Source: JANMZO01 sp963763135 (GTDB lineage Bacteria > Actinomycetota > Acidimicrobiia > Acidimicrobiales > JANYDT01). Taken from it: a stretch of 64,000 bases of DNA. The position numbers and the translations under genes were made by a program. The stretch lies in NCBI GenBank assembly GCA_963763135.1, contig CAVXNJ010000010.1:62001-126000 (forward strand), in the 5' to 3' direction. Of the stretch, positions 7,888 through 16,249 are shown one piece after another (the first letter of the stretch is position 1; the number at the start of each line of letters is the position of its first letter). The notes below the pieces were generated by a model. It did not search any database, was not told the origin of the DNA, and saw nothing but the letters and a program-made list of their open reading frames with translations.

Positions 7888-9153
7888 GTGCTTCTCCTCC
7901 TTCGACGTAACCGCGACTTCCGCCTGCTGTGGATGGCGACGGTTGTCAGCCTCGGCGGAGACTGGTTCGCCACGGTGGCCATCATCGGGAAGGTGACCGA
8001 TCTCGGGAGAGGCACCTGGCTGACGCCGGCACTTGGAGCATCGCTGGTTTTCGTCTGCCAAATGCTTCCGTCGTTCTTGGTCACGCCGATCGCCGGCCCA
8101 CTCGCAGACCGCTTCGATCGACGCATGATCATGATCGTGGCGTCGCTGCTCCAAGCCTGTGCCGGTCTGCTGTTTCTCTTCCCAACACGCAGCACGATCT
8201 GGTTGGCGTTCGTCGCCCAGATACTCGTGTCGACCTTGGCCGGCTTCTTCTCCCCCGCTTCGCAGGCCGCGGTGGCGAACCTCGTTCCCCCTGAGGACCT
8301 GCAACAGGCGTCGTCGCTGCTCGGCACAACGTGGGGCGCGATGTTGGCGCTCGGAGCGTCGATCGGCGCGTGGTTCAGTGCGCAGTTCGGGCGGAACCCG
8401 GCGTTCATCGCCGATGCGTGCAGTTTCGTGCTTGCAGCGTTCATCATCACCCGGATTCGCGGCCGGACGAGAGCCGAGGTCGTCGGTGCCCGACCCCGGA
8501 TGCGACCGATCGCCGACACGAAAGCCGCCCTCGGTTACGCGAGCCGAAATCGCCCGCTGTTCCTCATGCTGTTTTCAAAGGCCGGCTTCGGCCTCTCTAG
8601 TGGAGTGGTAGGTGTACTTAGTTCTTTGGCAGCCACCCGATTCGGCGGCGGCGATCGCACCGTCGGCATCCTGCTCGCAGCTCGTGGCGTCGGCGTGGTC
8701 CTCGGGCCGGTCGTCGCCAGCCGTCTTGGGGTGACGAAGAACGTCGCCGGGATTCTTCAAGCCTGCGCCATCGGATGCATGGTATACGGCGTCTCATACA
8801 TCGTCGTCGGCTACTCGTCGTACCTCTGGTTGGCGTTTCTGTTCACGGCGATAGCGCACCTTGGCGGCGGAACACAGTGGACCCTATCGACGTACGGTCT
8901 TCAAGCCACCACGCCCGACGAGTACCGGGGCCGAATCGGCTCAGCCGACTTCGCGTTGGTCTCGTTGTCGATGAGCATCAGCTTCGTTGGCGGAGGCTGG
9001 CTCGACCGGCAGTTCGGCGCCACTACCGCCTTCTTCGTGCTGGGCGTGATCGCCATACTGTGGGGCGTCCTCTACCTCCGAGCGACCGCGTCGCTCCGCT
9101 CGACTGATTCTGGCGGCACTTCCCCGATCGATGCAGTGCCGTCCACGGCCTGA
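7888..9153 (+). CDS. MFS transporter, EntS-type
   Basis: A 421-residue inner-membrane protein with about 12 hydrophobic helices. The loop 2-3 motif GPLADRFDRRMIMI (residues about 71-84) is the major facilitator signature, and the overall pattern is that of the MFS_3 group (EntS and drug or siderophore exporters). The substrate cannot be read from sequence. The GTG start at 7888 follows CCAGGATGA; an ATG four bases upstream is out of frame. The last 82 bases overlap the end of the convergent permease-GGDEF-EAL gene. It is divergent from the ilv leader. Confidence 0.88.
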   Translation: MLLLLRRNRDFRLLWMATVVSLGGDWFATVAIIGKVTDLGRGTWLTPALGASLVFVCQMLPSFLVTPIAGPLADRFDRRMIMIVASLLQACAGLLFLFPTRSTIWLAFVAQILVSTLAGFFSPASQAAVANLVPPEDLQQASSLLGTTWGAMLALGASIGAWFSAQFGRNPAFIADACSFVLAAFIITRIRGRTRAEVVGARPRMRPIADTKAALGYASRNRPLFLMLFSKAGFGLSSGVVGVLSSLAATRFGGGDRTVGILLAARGVGVVLGPVVASRLGVTKNVAGILQACAIGCMVYGVSYIVVGYSSYLWLAFLFTAIAHLGGGTQWTLSTYGLQATTPDEYRGRIGSADFALVSLSMSISFVGGGWLDRQFGATTAFFVLGVIAILWGVLYLRATASLRSTDSGGTSPIDAVPSTA

Positions 9154-12100
9154 GCCCCACTGGCCCCACCGCCGACATTACGGTCCCGATTCGTACACGT
9201 GTAATCGAAAGCCTGCTGGGCCGGAACCGGTCGGCAGTACAGATAACCCTGGACCTTGTCGCAGCCGAGAAGTCTCAGTTCGTCTTCGTGGACCTGCGTC
9301 TCAACGCCCTCGGCGACGGTTTCCAGACCAAGCGACTTGGCGAGACCGATTGTTGCCTTGACGATCGCCCGGTCTTCGCTATCGGAGCCGAGGCCGTCCA
9401 CGAACGAGCGGTCTATCTTCAGCCCGTCGACGGGGAACTTCTTCAGATAACTCAAGGAGGAGTAGCCCGTGCCGAAGTCGTCGACACTCAGTGTCACGCC
9501 GAGCGCTTTCAGCGACGTAAGGGCTGCGACCGCCTGATCGGGATCCTTCATCAGCACGCTCTCGGTGATCTCGAGCACAAGATTCGCCGAAGGAAGACCG
9601 GTCCGGGCCAGAGTGTCCGACACAAACTGGGCCAGGCCACGTTCTGCGATCTGTCGCCCCGAGAGGTTGACCGCTATGCGCAGATTCGCGAGTTGGGGAT
9701 TCGACGCACGCCAGAACTGCACCTCACGGCATGCCTCGTTCAACACCCATTCCCCCAACGGCACAATGAGTCCCGTTTGTTCGGCGATCGCAATGAACTC
9801 GTCAGGAAAAGTAAGCCCATTGACCGGGTGGTTCCAACGAACAAGCGCTTCAAGCCCGGTCACGTTTCCGGTCGACAACTCGAGCACCGGCTGATAATGC
9901 ACGCAGAGCTGTCCTTCACATATCGCAATTCGCAGAGCAAGCTCAGTCTCCATCCGTTTGACGGCAGACGTGCGGAGCGAGTCCGAGAACACCTTCACGG
10001 ATGCCCGACCGGACTCCTTGGCGGAATACATCGCGGCGTCGGCGTCGCGCAGCAGACTCACTGTCGACGCATCGGACGAAGCAGTGAGCGATATGCCCAC
10101 GCTTACCGTGATCACGTACTCACGGCCGTCGAGCAGAAATGGTTGGGCCGCAGGCGCTGCGATGTGCTCGCCGATGACTTGTGCCTCATCGGTTCCCCGG
10201 ACCCCATCGCAGAGCACCGCGTACTCATCGCCGCCCAGACGAGCGACGGTGTCTCCGGTTCGAACGGCAGCCTGCAGGCGAACGGCCAACTGCTGAAGGA
10301 GAACGTCGCCCTGATCGTGGCCGAGGCTGTCATTGATCACCTTGAAATTGTCAACATCGACGAACATAACAGCGACGTTGCCGGCGACTCGCTCCAAACG
10401 GGCAAGGGCGAGGTCGAGTCGATCGCGAAACAGAAGTCGATTCGGCAGGCCCGTCAATGGATCGTGCATCGCCAGATGATTGAGTTCGGCTTCCGTACGA
10501 ATCCGGTCCAGGGCCGTTCCGGTGACGGTTGCGATCGTTTCGAGAAAATGAAGTTCCGTCTCAGTTATCTGCCGCAACGGATCATCGCTTTTCACGGACA
10601 GACCGCCAAACAATCGATGTTTGACCATGATTCGAACCAGACCCTGTGCGCTACCGGTAGGCCCATCGGGCCCGTGCTCGTGCGGCGTGTCGTGCGGCGT
10701 GTCGTGCGGCATGTCGTGGTCATCGACGGCTTCACCGCTTTCGCCGAATCGGATGAGCTCGACTGCGGTTCCCGGCATCGTTGCATTGACCACCGCGATG
10801 GCGTAATCGAGCACTTCCCGCTCCTGTGTGGCGATCAGGGAAAAGCGGCCGAGCTCGGCGACCGCTGTCTGCTGAACACCATGAACGGTGCGCTCGGCAA
10901 TCGCCAGTTCCAGATCGTTCCGATGACGCAGCAGTGCTTCACGCGCACCGTCAAGGGAGTGCGCCGCGTCTGCCGCGCCGTCAAGAATGATATTGAAGCT
11001 GGCCGCCATGGCCCCGACCTCGTCGGCCGAGGTGATAGTGACGTGCCGGTTTTCCACGCGTGCCCGGGCCTCATCGAGATTGCCATCGGCCAGTGCCCGC
11101 ATGGCCCGACCGAGGTCAGCAAGCGTTCCCGACACGAGTCGGTCCGCGGCGTCGGTCACTTCGGTGACCGAATGCGCGATCATGCCGGGAAGCACCAATC
11201 CGACCGTTATGGTCAGGACGGCTACGGCCACAAAAATGTCCTGCAGAACAGTAATGAGCATCGGGTCGGTTCGCGTGACGTGGCTGACGGCCAGCGCGTA
11301 GCCGGCACCGTCCAACGTGAGCACCGCCAGCATCGCTCCCGTAAGCTTGACGTGCAGCGAACGCTTCACTCGTCGAGGCCCACCTGCCCTGTCCTGGCGT
11401 TGGCGCCAGGCGAACGCCGCCGCTCCGGAGTAGGCGAGACCGAGGCCGGCCAGCACCGTCGGGAGTCCGAACTGCTCAAACCCGAATATGGTCGTGATTC
11501 CCCACGCACCCGCCGCAAATAGACCCAGACCGATTGTTCCTCTGGGCGCACGGTACGGCCGGGGCAGATCGGGTTCATTGCGACGCAGCAGCCACACGGC
11601 AACACTCGGCAGCGAGATTCCGATCAGGTAGGTAAAGTTCGCCGCCGCGATGACCCAGACCGGGTCGCCACTCAACAAGAACCCGATCGCCATCGCGCCG
11701 GTCAACGCGGACGCGACCCACGGCACGTCGGTTCTCGACCGTTTGGCGAGGGCTTTCGGGAGAAGGCCGTCCTCCGACAGTTGCGAAAGCGTGCGCGCCA
11801 CACCGGTCACCGGAGTCAGCGTTCCGTGAAACATGTTCAAGATCATGAACCACACCGCAGCGGCCTTACCGAGCCCGCCGAGCAGGGGTGCGAATGTCGG
11901 CCCGAGCAGCTCGGCCAAGTCAGCCCTGAGGGCAGCGGGACCGAAGACTCCGAGCCACACGACTGGAAGTACGAGGAAGTAGAGGGTAGCCATCAACGCA
12001 CTCGCGTACATCGCTCGAGGAAGGTTCTTCTCCGGGTCGACCATCTCGCCTACGTGGCACGCAGCTGCCTCGAACGCCGGGGCCGCGAACCCGATGAGAT

Positions 12101-12767
12101 AGAGCCCAGACATGGCGCTGGTGAACTTCCCGAAGATCCCGTCGAACGGGACCTGGAGTTGGTAGTCGAACGCAAGGTGCCAGTCGACGTTCCGCGAGAG
12201 TATTGGCACGAGCGCCGATAGGAACGCTAGGACCGCTGACCCTGAGGCGATGACGACAGCAAGTCGCGTCACACGACGAATCCCACTCAGGTTGATCACG
12301 GTGAAGATCAGGACAAGCAACGAGGCAAGAACCTTCACCGGGACAAAGGGCAAATACCAGGTGTGAAGGGCCGCGGCCGAAAGAAGAGCGGTCAGACCGC
12401 AAGTCGGAACCCATCCCCACCAATAGCAAGTGCCCGTCAGGTTGGCGAGGACCGGAGAGTACGGTCGAAAGGCCTCAGCGCACGCGGCCGCTATTCCGCC
12501 GACTCGATTGGGCCACATCAGGACGAGTTCGGTCCACCCGGGCAACGCGAACCAACTCAACAGCAGGCCAACGATCAACAACGGTATGGCGGCGGAACCC
12601 TGTGACGCGACGAGCGCCCCGATGAGGAACAGCATCTGGTTGCTGCCGCCCATTGCCATGGCGGTCGCGCCAATCCAACCGATCTCGCGCCGGTACGCGC
12701 GGGGTGTTCCCGTCGATCCGGGTTCGGAATTGCTGCGTCCGCGGGGCAGCGTTGGATCGGTTGGCAT
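9072..12767 (-). CDS. Amino-acid permease fused to HAMP, GAF-like, GGDEF and EAL domains
   Basis: A single 1231-residue frame joins an APC-superfamily transporter to a cyclic-di-GMP module. Residues about 25-440 carry some 12 membrane helices of an APC permease (IGWIGATAMAMGG, GFAAPAFEAAACHVGEMVDPEKN). Two more helices follow (about 470-530), then a HAMP-like linker (530-600), a GAF-like region (about 625-770) interrupted by a His-rich repeat (about 680-700), a GGDEF domain with intact RLGGDEYAV (about 844) and an EAL domain with intact EAL (973-975) and DDFGTGYSS (about 1095). Both cyclase and phosphodiesterase sites look complete. Inferred role: a transporter-sensor coupling amino-acid availability to c-di-GMP. 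The start ATG follows no strong ribosome site. Confidence 0.93.
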   Translation of the reverse strand: MPTDPTLPRGRSNSEPGSTGTPRAYRREIGWIGATAMAMGGSNQMLFLIGALVASQGSAAIPLLIVGLLLSWFALPGWTELVLMWPNRVGGIAAACAEAFRPYSPVLANLTGTCYWWGWVPTCGLTALLSAAALHTWYLPFVPVKVLASLLVLIFTVINLSGIRRVTRLAVVIASGSAVLAFLSALVPILSRNVDWHLAFDYQLQVPFDGIFGKFTSAMSGLYLIGFAAPAFEAAACHVGEMVDPEKNLPRAMYASALMATLYFLVLPVVWLGVFGPAALRADLAELLGPTFAPLLGGLGKAAAVWFMILNMFHGTLTPVTGVARTLSQLSEDGLLPKALAKRSRTDVPWVASALTGAMAIGFLLSGDPVWVIAAANFTYLIGISLPSVAVWLLRRNEPDLPRPYRAPRGTIGLGLFAAGAWGITTIFGFEQFGLPTVLAGLGLAYSGAAAFAWRQRQDRAGGPRRVKRSLHVKLTGAMLAVLTLDGAGYALAVSHVTRTDPMLITVLQDIFVAVAVLTITVGLVLPGMIAHSVTEVTDAADRLVSGTLADLGRAMRALADGNLDEARARVENRHVTITSADEVGAMAASFNIILDGAADAAHSLDGAREALLRHRNDLELAIAERTVHGVQQTAVAELGRFSLIATQEREVLDYAIAVVNATMPGTAVELIRFGESGEAVDDHDMPHDTPHDTPHEHGPDGPTGSAQGLVRIMVKHRLFGGLSVKSDDPLRQITETELHFLETIATVTGTALDRIRTEAELNHLAMHDPLTGLPNRLLFRDRLDLALARLERVAGNVAVMFVDVDNFKVINDSLGHDQGDVLLQQLAVRLQAAVRTGDTVARLGGDEYAVLCDGVRGTDEAQVIGEHIAAPAAQPFLLDGREYVITVSVGISLTASSDASTVSLLRDADAAMYSAKESGRASVKVFSDSLRTSAVKRMETELALRIAICEGQLCVHYQPVLELSTGNVTGLEALVRWNHPVNGLTFPDEFIAIAEQTGLIVPLGEWVLNEACREVQFWRASNPQLANLRIAVNLSGRQIAERGLAQFVSDTLARTGLPSANLVLEITESVLMKDPDQAVAALTSLKALGVTLSVDDFGTGYSSLSYLKKFPVDGLKIDRSFVDGLGSDSEDRAIVKATIGLAKSLGLETVAEGVETQVHEDELRLLGCDKVQGYLYCRPVPAQQAFDYTCTNRDRNVGGGASGAQAVDGTASIGEVPPESVERSDAVARR

Positions 12768-12896
12768 ACGAACGCCATCGACCGGTCGTAGGTTTTCGAT
12801 ACGGATCCGAGTGAAGTCTTGATTGAGTCGACATCTTCGGGGACGGGCTTAGCGGCCGATCGAGTCCTTCGACACACCTGGCCGGTTACCGGGCGC

Positions 12897-13601
12897 CTAT
12901 TCGATGATGTCCGCCGAGGGAGGAACAAAGGGATTGAACAATCTGAAATGTTCCTGGGTCACGCTTCCACTCCAATCCAGGGCAGCTACCTGGCTCAACG
13001 ACCTCCGCGAAGACGCGGCTCGAACGGTCTCGAAAACGCTCGCCCGAAGTTCGATGCCATAAGCGCCCGTCAGTAGCTCGCCATCCACGATGAGGCGGAT
13101 TGGCTCCACGCCGGCGGCAAGATATCGCTTGTTGATATTCGCGCTTACGAAATGAGCGGCAACCCACAGCGCGTCGCTATCGCGAGCTTCGGGACGACCG
13201 AGCGCATGACGCAGGTCGTGCTCGTGATTCGAGGCGTCGAACAACAGTTGCGCCAGCCCCAACCCGGCCTCGGTGGCGTGAGCGTCGACGAACGGAGCGT
13301 AGGTGGTCCACTCTCTGATGATTTCCGGTCCGGCCATGCCGGCCCGCTTCGCGACCTGAACCGCTGTCCACGGGTCAGTGGCGACGCCAGTCATGTTGCC
13401 GTTGAGAGCATCGTCGACGATCCCTGCGAGGTGGGCCACCGTCTGACGCACCGTCCAATCCGGGCAGTGTGGAACCGGCTTCTCCCATTCCCGATCCGAC
13501 AGGTGCTCGGTCATTTCGACGATCCGCTCACGCACGCCCCGGTACACGGCTCCGACATCTATCTTCGCAATTCGATCAGGGGTGACAACCTCAGAGGACA
13601 C
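12897..13601 (-). CDS. Maleylpyruvate isomerase family, mycothiol-dependent-type protein
   Basis: A 234-residue protein with the DinB/MDMPI four-helix fold: a conserved CPDWTVRQTVAHLAG (residues about 46-60) provides the first metal His, and NHEHDLRHALG (about 129-139) supplies the others. Members of this actinobacterial family bind metal and use mycothiol as co-substrate, but most have no assigned reaction, so the substrate here is unknown. The C-terminal part resembles the MDMPI C-terminal domain. It stands alone between the permease fusion and the ArsR gene, divergent from the latter. Confidence 0.8.
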   Translation of the reverse strand: MSSEVVTPDRIAKIDVGAVYRGVRERIVEMTEHLSDREWEKPVPHCPDWTVRQTVAHLAGIVDDALNGNMTGVATDPWTAVQVAKRAGMAGPEIIREWTTYAPFVDAHATEAGLGLAQLLFDASNHEHDLRHALGRPEARDSDALWVAAHFVSANINKRYLAAGVEPIRLIVDGELLTGAYGIELRASVFETVRAASSRRSLSQVAALDWSGSVTQEHFRLFNPFVPPSADIIE

Positions 13602-13652
13602 CGCTCGACCGTAGCAAGGCCCCGATCACTAACGTGAGTAAACCAGACCCTC

Positions 13653-13683
13653 TTGACATTAGGTGACTATTTAGTCACATAAT
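13653..13683 (+). promoter_or_regulatory. Promoter and palindromic operator of the ArsR-type gene
   Basis: A consensus -35 box TTGACA (13653-13658) is followed by the perfect inverted repeat GTGACTA-TT-TAGTCAC (13663-13678) and a CATAAT -10-like box that runs into the start codon at 13682. The operator therefore covers the promoter spacer, as expected for autorepression. The transcript may be leaderless or start at the ATG at 13691. Confidence 0.65.
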
Positions 13684-14074
13684 GCCGTCAATGGATGAAG
13701 TGTTTCGAGCCCTGGCCGACGCCAATCGGCGCTCGCTGCTCGATCGCCTTTTCGCCTCCGACGGCCTCACCGTGTCCGAGCTTTGTGAAGTACTTCCGCA
13801 CATGACGCGATTCGGCGTGATGAAGCACCTCGGCATTTTGGAGGAGGCGCACCTGATCACGACCCGGCGCGATGGCGCGGATGCCCGGGAGAAGCGCTGC
13901 TACCTGAACCCCGTGCCCATTCGCGAACTGCATGACCGCTGGATCAACAAATACACCGAACCATGGGCTGCCGCCATGGTCGATCTGAAGAAGGAACTCG
14001 AATCATGGCCTACCCCCGACACGTCTTCGAAACGTACATCAAAGCCACCCCGGAGCAGATCTGGGAAGGCCTGA
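13682..14074 (+). CDS. ArsR-family transcriptional regulator
   Basis: A 130-residue winged-helix repressor: FRALADANRRSLLDRLF, then the recognition helix region LTVSELCEVLPHMTRFGVMKHL and the wing. No metal-binding Cys pair (such as ELCVCDL) is present, so it belongs to the non-metal group usually paired with SRPBCC genes. The next gene, an SRPBCC protein, starts 70 bases before this stop, indicating coupled translation. A palindrome over the promoter suggests autoregulation. An ATG at 13691 is an alternative start. Confidence 0.9.
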   Translation: MPSMDEVFRALADANRRSLLDRLFASDGLTVSELCEVLPHMTRFGVMKHLGILEEAHLITTRRDGADAREKRCYLNPVPIRELHDRWINKYTEPWAAAMVDLKKELESWPTPDTSSKRTSKPPRSRSGKA

Positions 14075-14943
14075 CCAAACCGGAGTTCACGGAGAAATAC
14101 TTCTTCCACTGCGCCATCAACTGCGGGTGGGAACCCAATGCCACGTACACATATGATCTTGTCGACGGTACCCCCGCCGTACGCGGCGAGGTACTCGAAG
14201 CCGAGCCGCCGCACCGTCTCGTGATGACCTACCAGATGCTGTTCACGCCGGAACTGGCGGCGGAACAACCCTCCAAAGTCACGTGGGAAATTACACAGGT
14301 GGGCGATGCATGTCGCCTCACATGCGTCCACGGCGATCTGGCGTTTTCACCAGCGACGTGGACGGCAACCGCCAGCGGTTGGAGCATCGTTCTCCAGGGA
14401 CTGAAGACACTGCTCGAGACCGGCGAGCCGATCGGCGAGATACCCGATGACGGGAAGTCACCGTTCTCCTCGGAGCGTCCGGCCGACATCGAGTGGCATC
14501 GGACCCAGGGCATCGCAGCGAACAACGCCACGTTTCGGATGCTCGACAATGATAAGCGCACTGATGAAGACAATGAACTGATGATTCATCAGGTCCACGC
14601 GTCGGCGTATCACTGGGGCATCGCGGGAACCGACATCAACCGGATGCGGGCCGAGTACATGTGCAGTCGTGTCTACTCGTTCGTCGGTCGGGCCGAGCCC
14701 GCCCTTCATCACGCCAACCGTTGTCTGGCGATCCTCGAAACAACGGGAACACACGACTTCGACGAGGCCTACGCGCACGAAGCCCTGGCCCGAGCTCATG
14801 CGTGTGCAGGCAACTTCGACAGATCCCGCCACCACCTGGACATGGCCCGAAGCACGACGATCGCCGATCCGGAGGATCTGGCGATCGTCGAAGCTGATAT
14901 CAAAGCCGGGCCGTGGTACGGCCTGACCATCGAAACGGACTAG
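14005..14943 (+). CDS. SRPBCC (AHSA1-like) protein with C-terminal helical/TPR-like extension
   Basis: A 312-residue protein. Residues 1-150 form an SRPBCC/AHSA1 ligand-binding domain (FETYIKATPEQIWEGLTKPE, later LVMTYQMLF and the C-terminal helix TASGWSIVLQGLKTLLE). Residues about 175-312 are unusual: two or more helical repeats with alternating small residues (AEYMCSRVYSFVGRAEPALHH, AYAHEALARAHACAGNFDR) that look like tetratricopeptide units. The start at 14005 has AAGGA upstream and overlaps the ArsR gene by 70 bases, so the two are one unit. ArsR-SRPBCC pairs are common in actinobacteria; the ligand is unknown. Confidence 0.85.
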   Translation: MAYPRHVFETYIKATPEQIWEGLTKPEFTEKYFFHCAINCGWEPNATYTYDLVDGTPAVRGEVLEAEPPHRLVMTYQMLFTPELAAEQPSKVTWEITQVGDACRLTCVHGDLAFSPATWTATASGWSIVLQGLKTLLETGEPIGEIPDDGKSPFSSERPADIEWHRTQGIAANNATFRMLDNDKRTDEDNELMIHQVHASAYHWGIAGTDINRMRAEYMCSRVYSFVGRAEPALHHANRCLAILETTGTHDFDEAYAHEALARAHACAGNFDRSRHHLDMARSTTIADPEDLAIVEADIKAGPWYGLTIETD

Positions 14944-14958
14944 CGACCCGCTCGGGAG

Positions 14959-15912
14959 TTACTGGACCGACTCGCATCCGGCCTGGCCGGGGAGCATCGG
15001 TCGGACCGCCAGCGAGTAGACGCCGCTGTCCTGGAAGAAGTAGGTCAGCTGGTCGGCCTTTTCGAAGAGGGCCTGCACCTTGGCAGAAGCTACCGGTGCA
15101 CACTTGAGGTCCTTGAGATCGATTCCGATGTCGGCCGGCCACAGTTGAAGTCGCGGCTGCGGGTTGCCGGTCGCCGGATCCACGGTGGTGTCAGGGCTGA
15201 TGTCGGCCGGTTGCGTAGCGAGGAGGTAGGTCTCGGGAACGAACTTCTCGCTCGGCAGCACGCTCAGCTTCGCCTTGGCCGAATCGATGAAGTCCTTCAG
15301 CACCTTTCGGGCGGGCGCATCGCCCTGTTCCATGCCCAGCGCGAAAGCGTCGTGCACATAGGTTTTCCCGTTAGCCGTGAGGGTAAGGGCCGTGCTGCCG
15401 ACGTCGGTAACGTTCGGTTGCCCCACGGTGTAGTCGGGAACCTCACCAAGCAACCCTGCGGTCTTTGCCGCATCCATAAGTTCGCTTAGGACAGCGCGAT
15501 CGACCTTGGCGACTTGAAGGTTCGGCAGGAAGGCACCGGGAAAGATCATCGTGACGGGACCTTCCGTGAACACTCGACCGTCACCGGTCACGAGAAGCGC
15601 CGGGATGGCCGCGAAGCTGGACTGGAACGTGCGGAAACCGCCGAGACCGCTTTCGACTTTGAGGACCACGTCGTTGGCGCCGGTCGGGAAATCGATTCCG
15701 TCGCCGATCACTGCGGTGTCGGGAACGGTCGTCGCCGGCACCGTGGAATCGCTGGCACCGGTGGTATCGACAGCTGCCGTTGTCTCGGAAATCGAACCGG
15801 TAGCCGCGGTGCTGTCAGCGCTGTCGCTGGCGCACGACGCGAGGGCGGTCACGGTCAGAAGCGTGACACCGGCGAGCGCCACTCGGCGGAGGAAGGGGGA
15901 GGAAGTTTTCAT
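14959..15912 (-). CDS. Putative secreted lipoprotein of unknown function
   Basis: A 317-residue protein with a lipoprotein signal: charged start, hydrophobic core VALAGVTLLTVTALA and a lipobox ending in Cys at about residue 27 (LASC). A Ser/Thr/Asp-rich spacer follows, then a globular domain of about 250 residues with many short beta segments and a C-terminal Cys that might pair internally. No enzymatic motif is recognised. It converges with the ArsR-SRPBCC unit; its upstream region holds two palindromic repeats. Confidence 0.75.
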   Translation of the reverse strand: MKTSSPFLRRVALAGVTLLTVTALASCASDSADSTAATGSISETTAAVDTTGASDSTVPATTVPDTAVIGDGIDFPTGANDVVLKVESGLGGFRTFQSSFAAIPALLVTGDGRVFTEGPVTMIFPGAFLPNLQVAKVDRAVLSELMDAAKTAGLLGEVPDYTVGQPNVTDVGSTALTLTANGKTYVHDAFALGMEQGDAPARKVLKDFIDSAKAKLSVLPSEKFVPETYLLATQPADISPDTTVDPATGNPQPRLQLWPADIGIDLKDLKCAPVASAKVQALFEKADQLTYFFQDSGVYSLAVRPMLPGQAGCESVQ

Positions 15913-16028
15913 AGAAGTTCGACGATCTCACAGGCCAGCCCGGTTCCCGGGTTACGGACGAATTGTGTCGAACGACGGTTACCCGAAGTCGCCATCCCCG
16001 AAACAAGACGCACCAAACCGCAACTCTC

Positions 16029-16146
16029 CAACGTTCATGTAGCCAAAGCTGTCACCCCACGGCATCTACGGCCACATGAATAACGAGTCCAACGTTCATG
16101 TAGCCAAAGCTGCCGCCCCACGGCATCTACGGCCACATGAACAACG
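16029..16146. repeat. REP-like palindromes, copies 1 and 2 (tandem)
   Basis: Two nearly identical 58-bp units (16029-16086 and 16089-16146). Each folds into a hairpin whose arms are GTTCATGTAGCC and GGCCACATGAAC with a second pairing block around a CCCCAC loop. The same element recurs at 19.15, 20.26 and 42.34 kb, always between genes or at gene ends. The 15913-16249 gap holds these copies and the terminator below, and no gene that I can see. Confidence 0.8.
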
Positions 16147-16175
16147 AAGGGTCGAGCGAATGCGGCCGAGAAACC

Positions 16176-16209
16176 AAAAAGGAGGTGCTGCATTCGCAGC
16201 ACCCCCCTT
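16176..16209 (-). terminator. Terminator of the etf operon
   Basis: GGTGCTGC (16184-16191) pairs with GCAGCACC (16196-16203) around ATTC. Read on the minus strand the stem is followed by CCTTTTTGG, a clear U-run, 40-70 bases after the etfA stop. Confidence 0.85.
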
Positions 16210-16249
16210 GTCGTACTTGGCCAACCCGCTTACGCGGGTCGCTGCTGGA

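Noticed and set aside
9288..11522. Long open frame on the + strand
   Set aside because: It is antisense to the GGDEF/EAL part of the permease fusion and encodes no recognisable domain; it reflects GC-skewed codon use.
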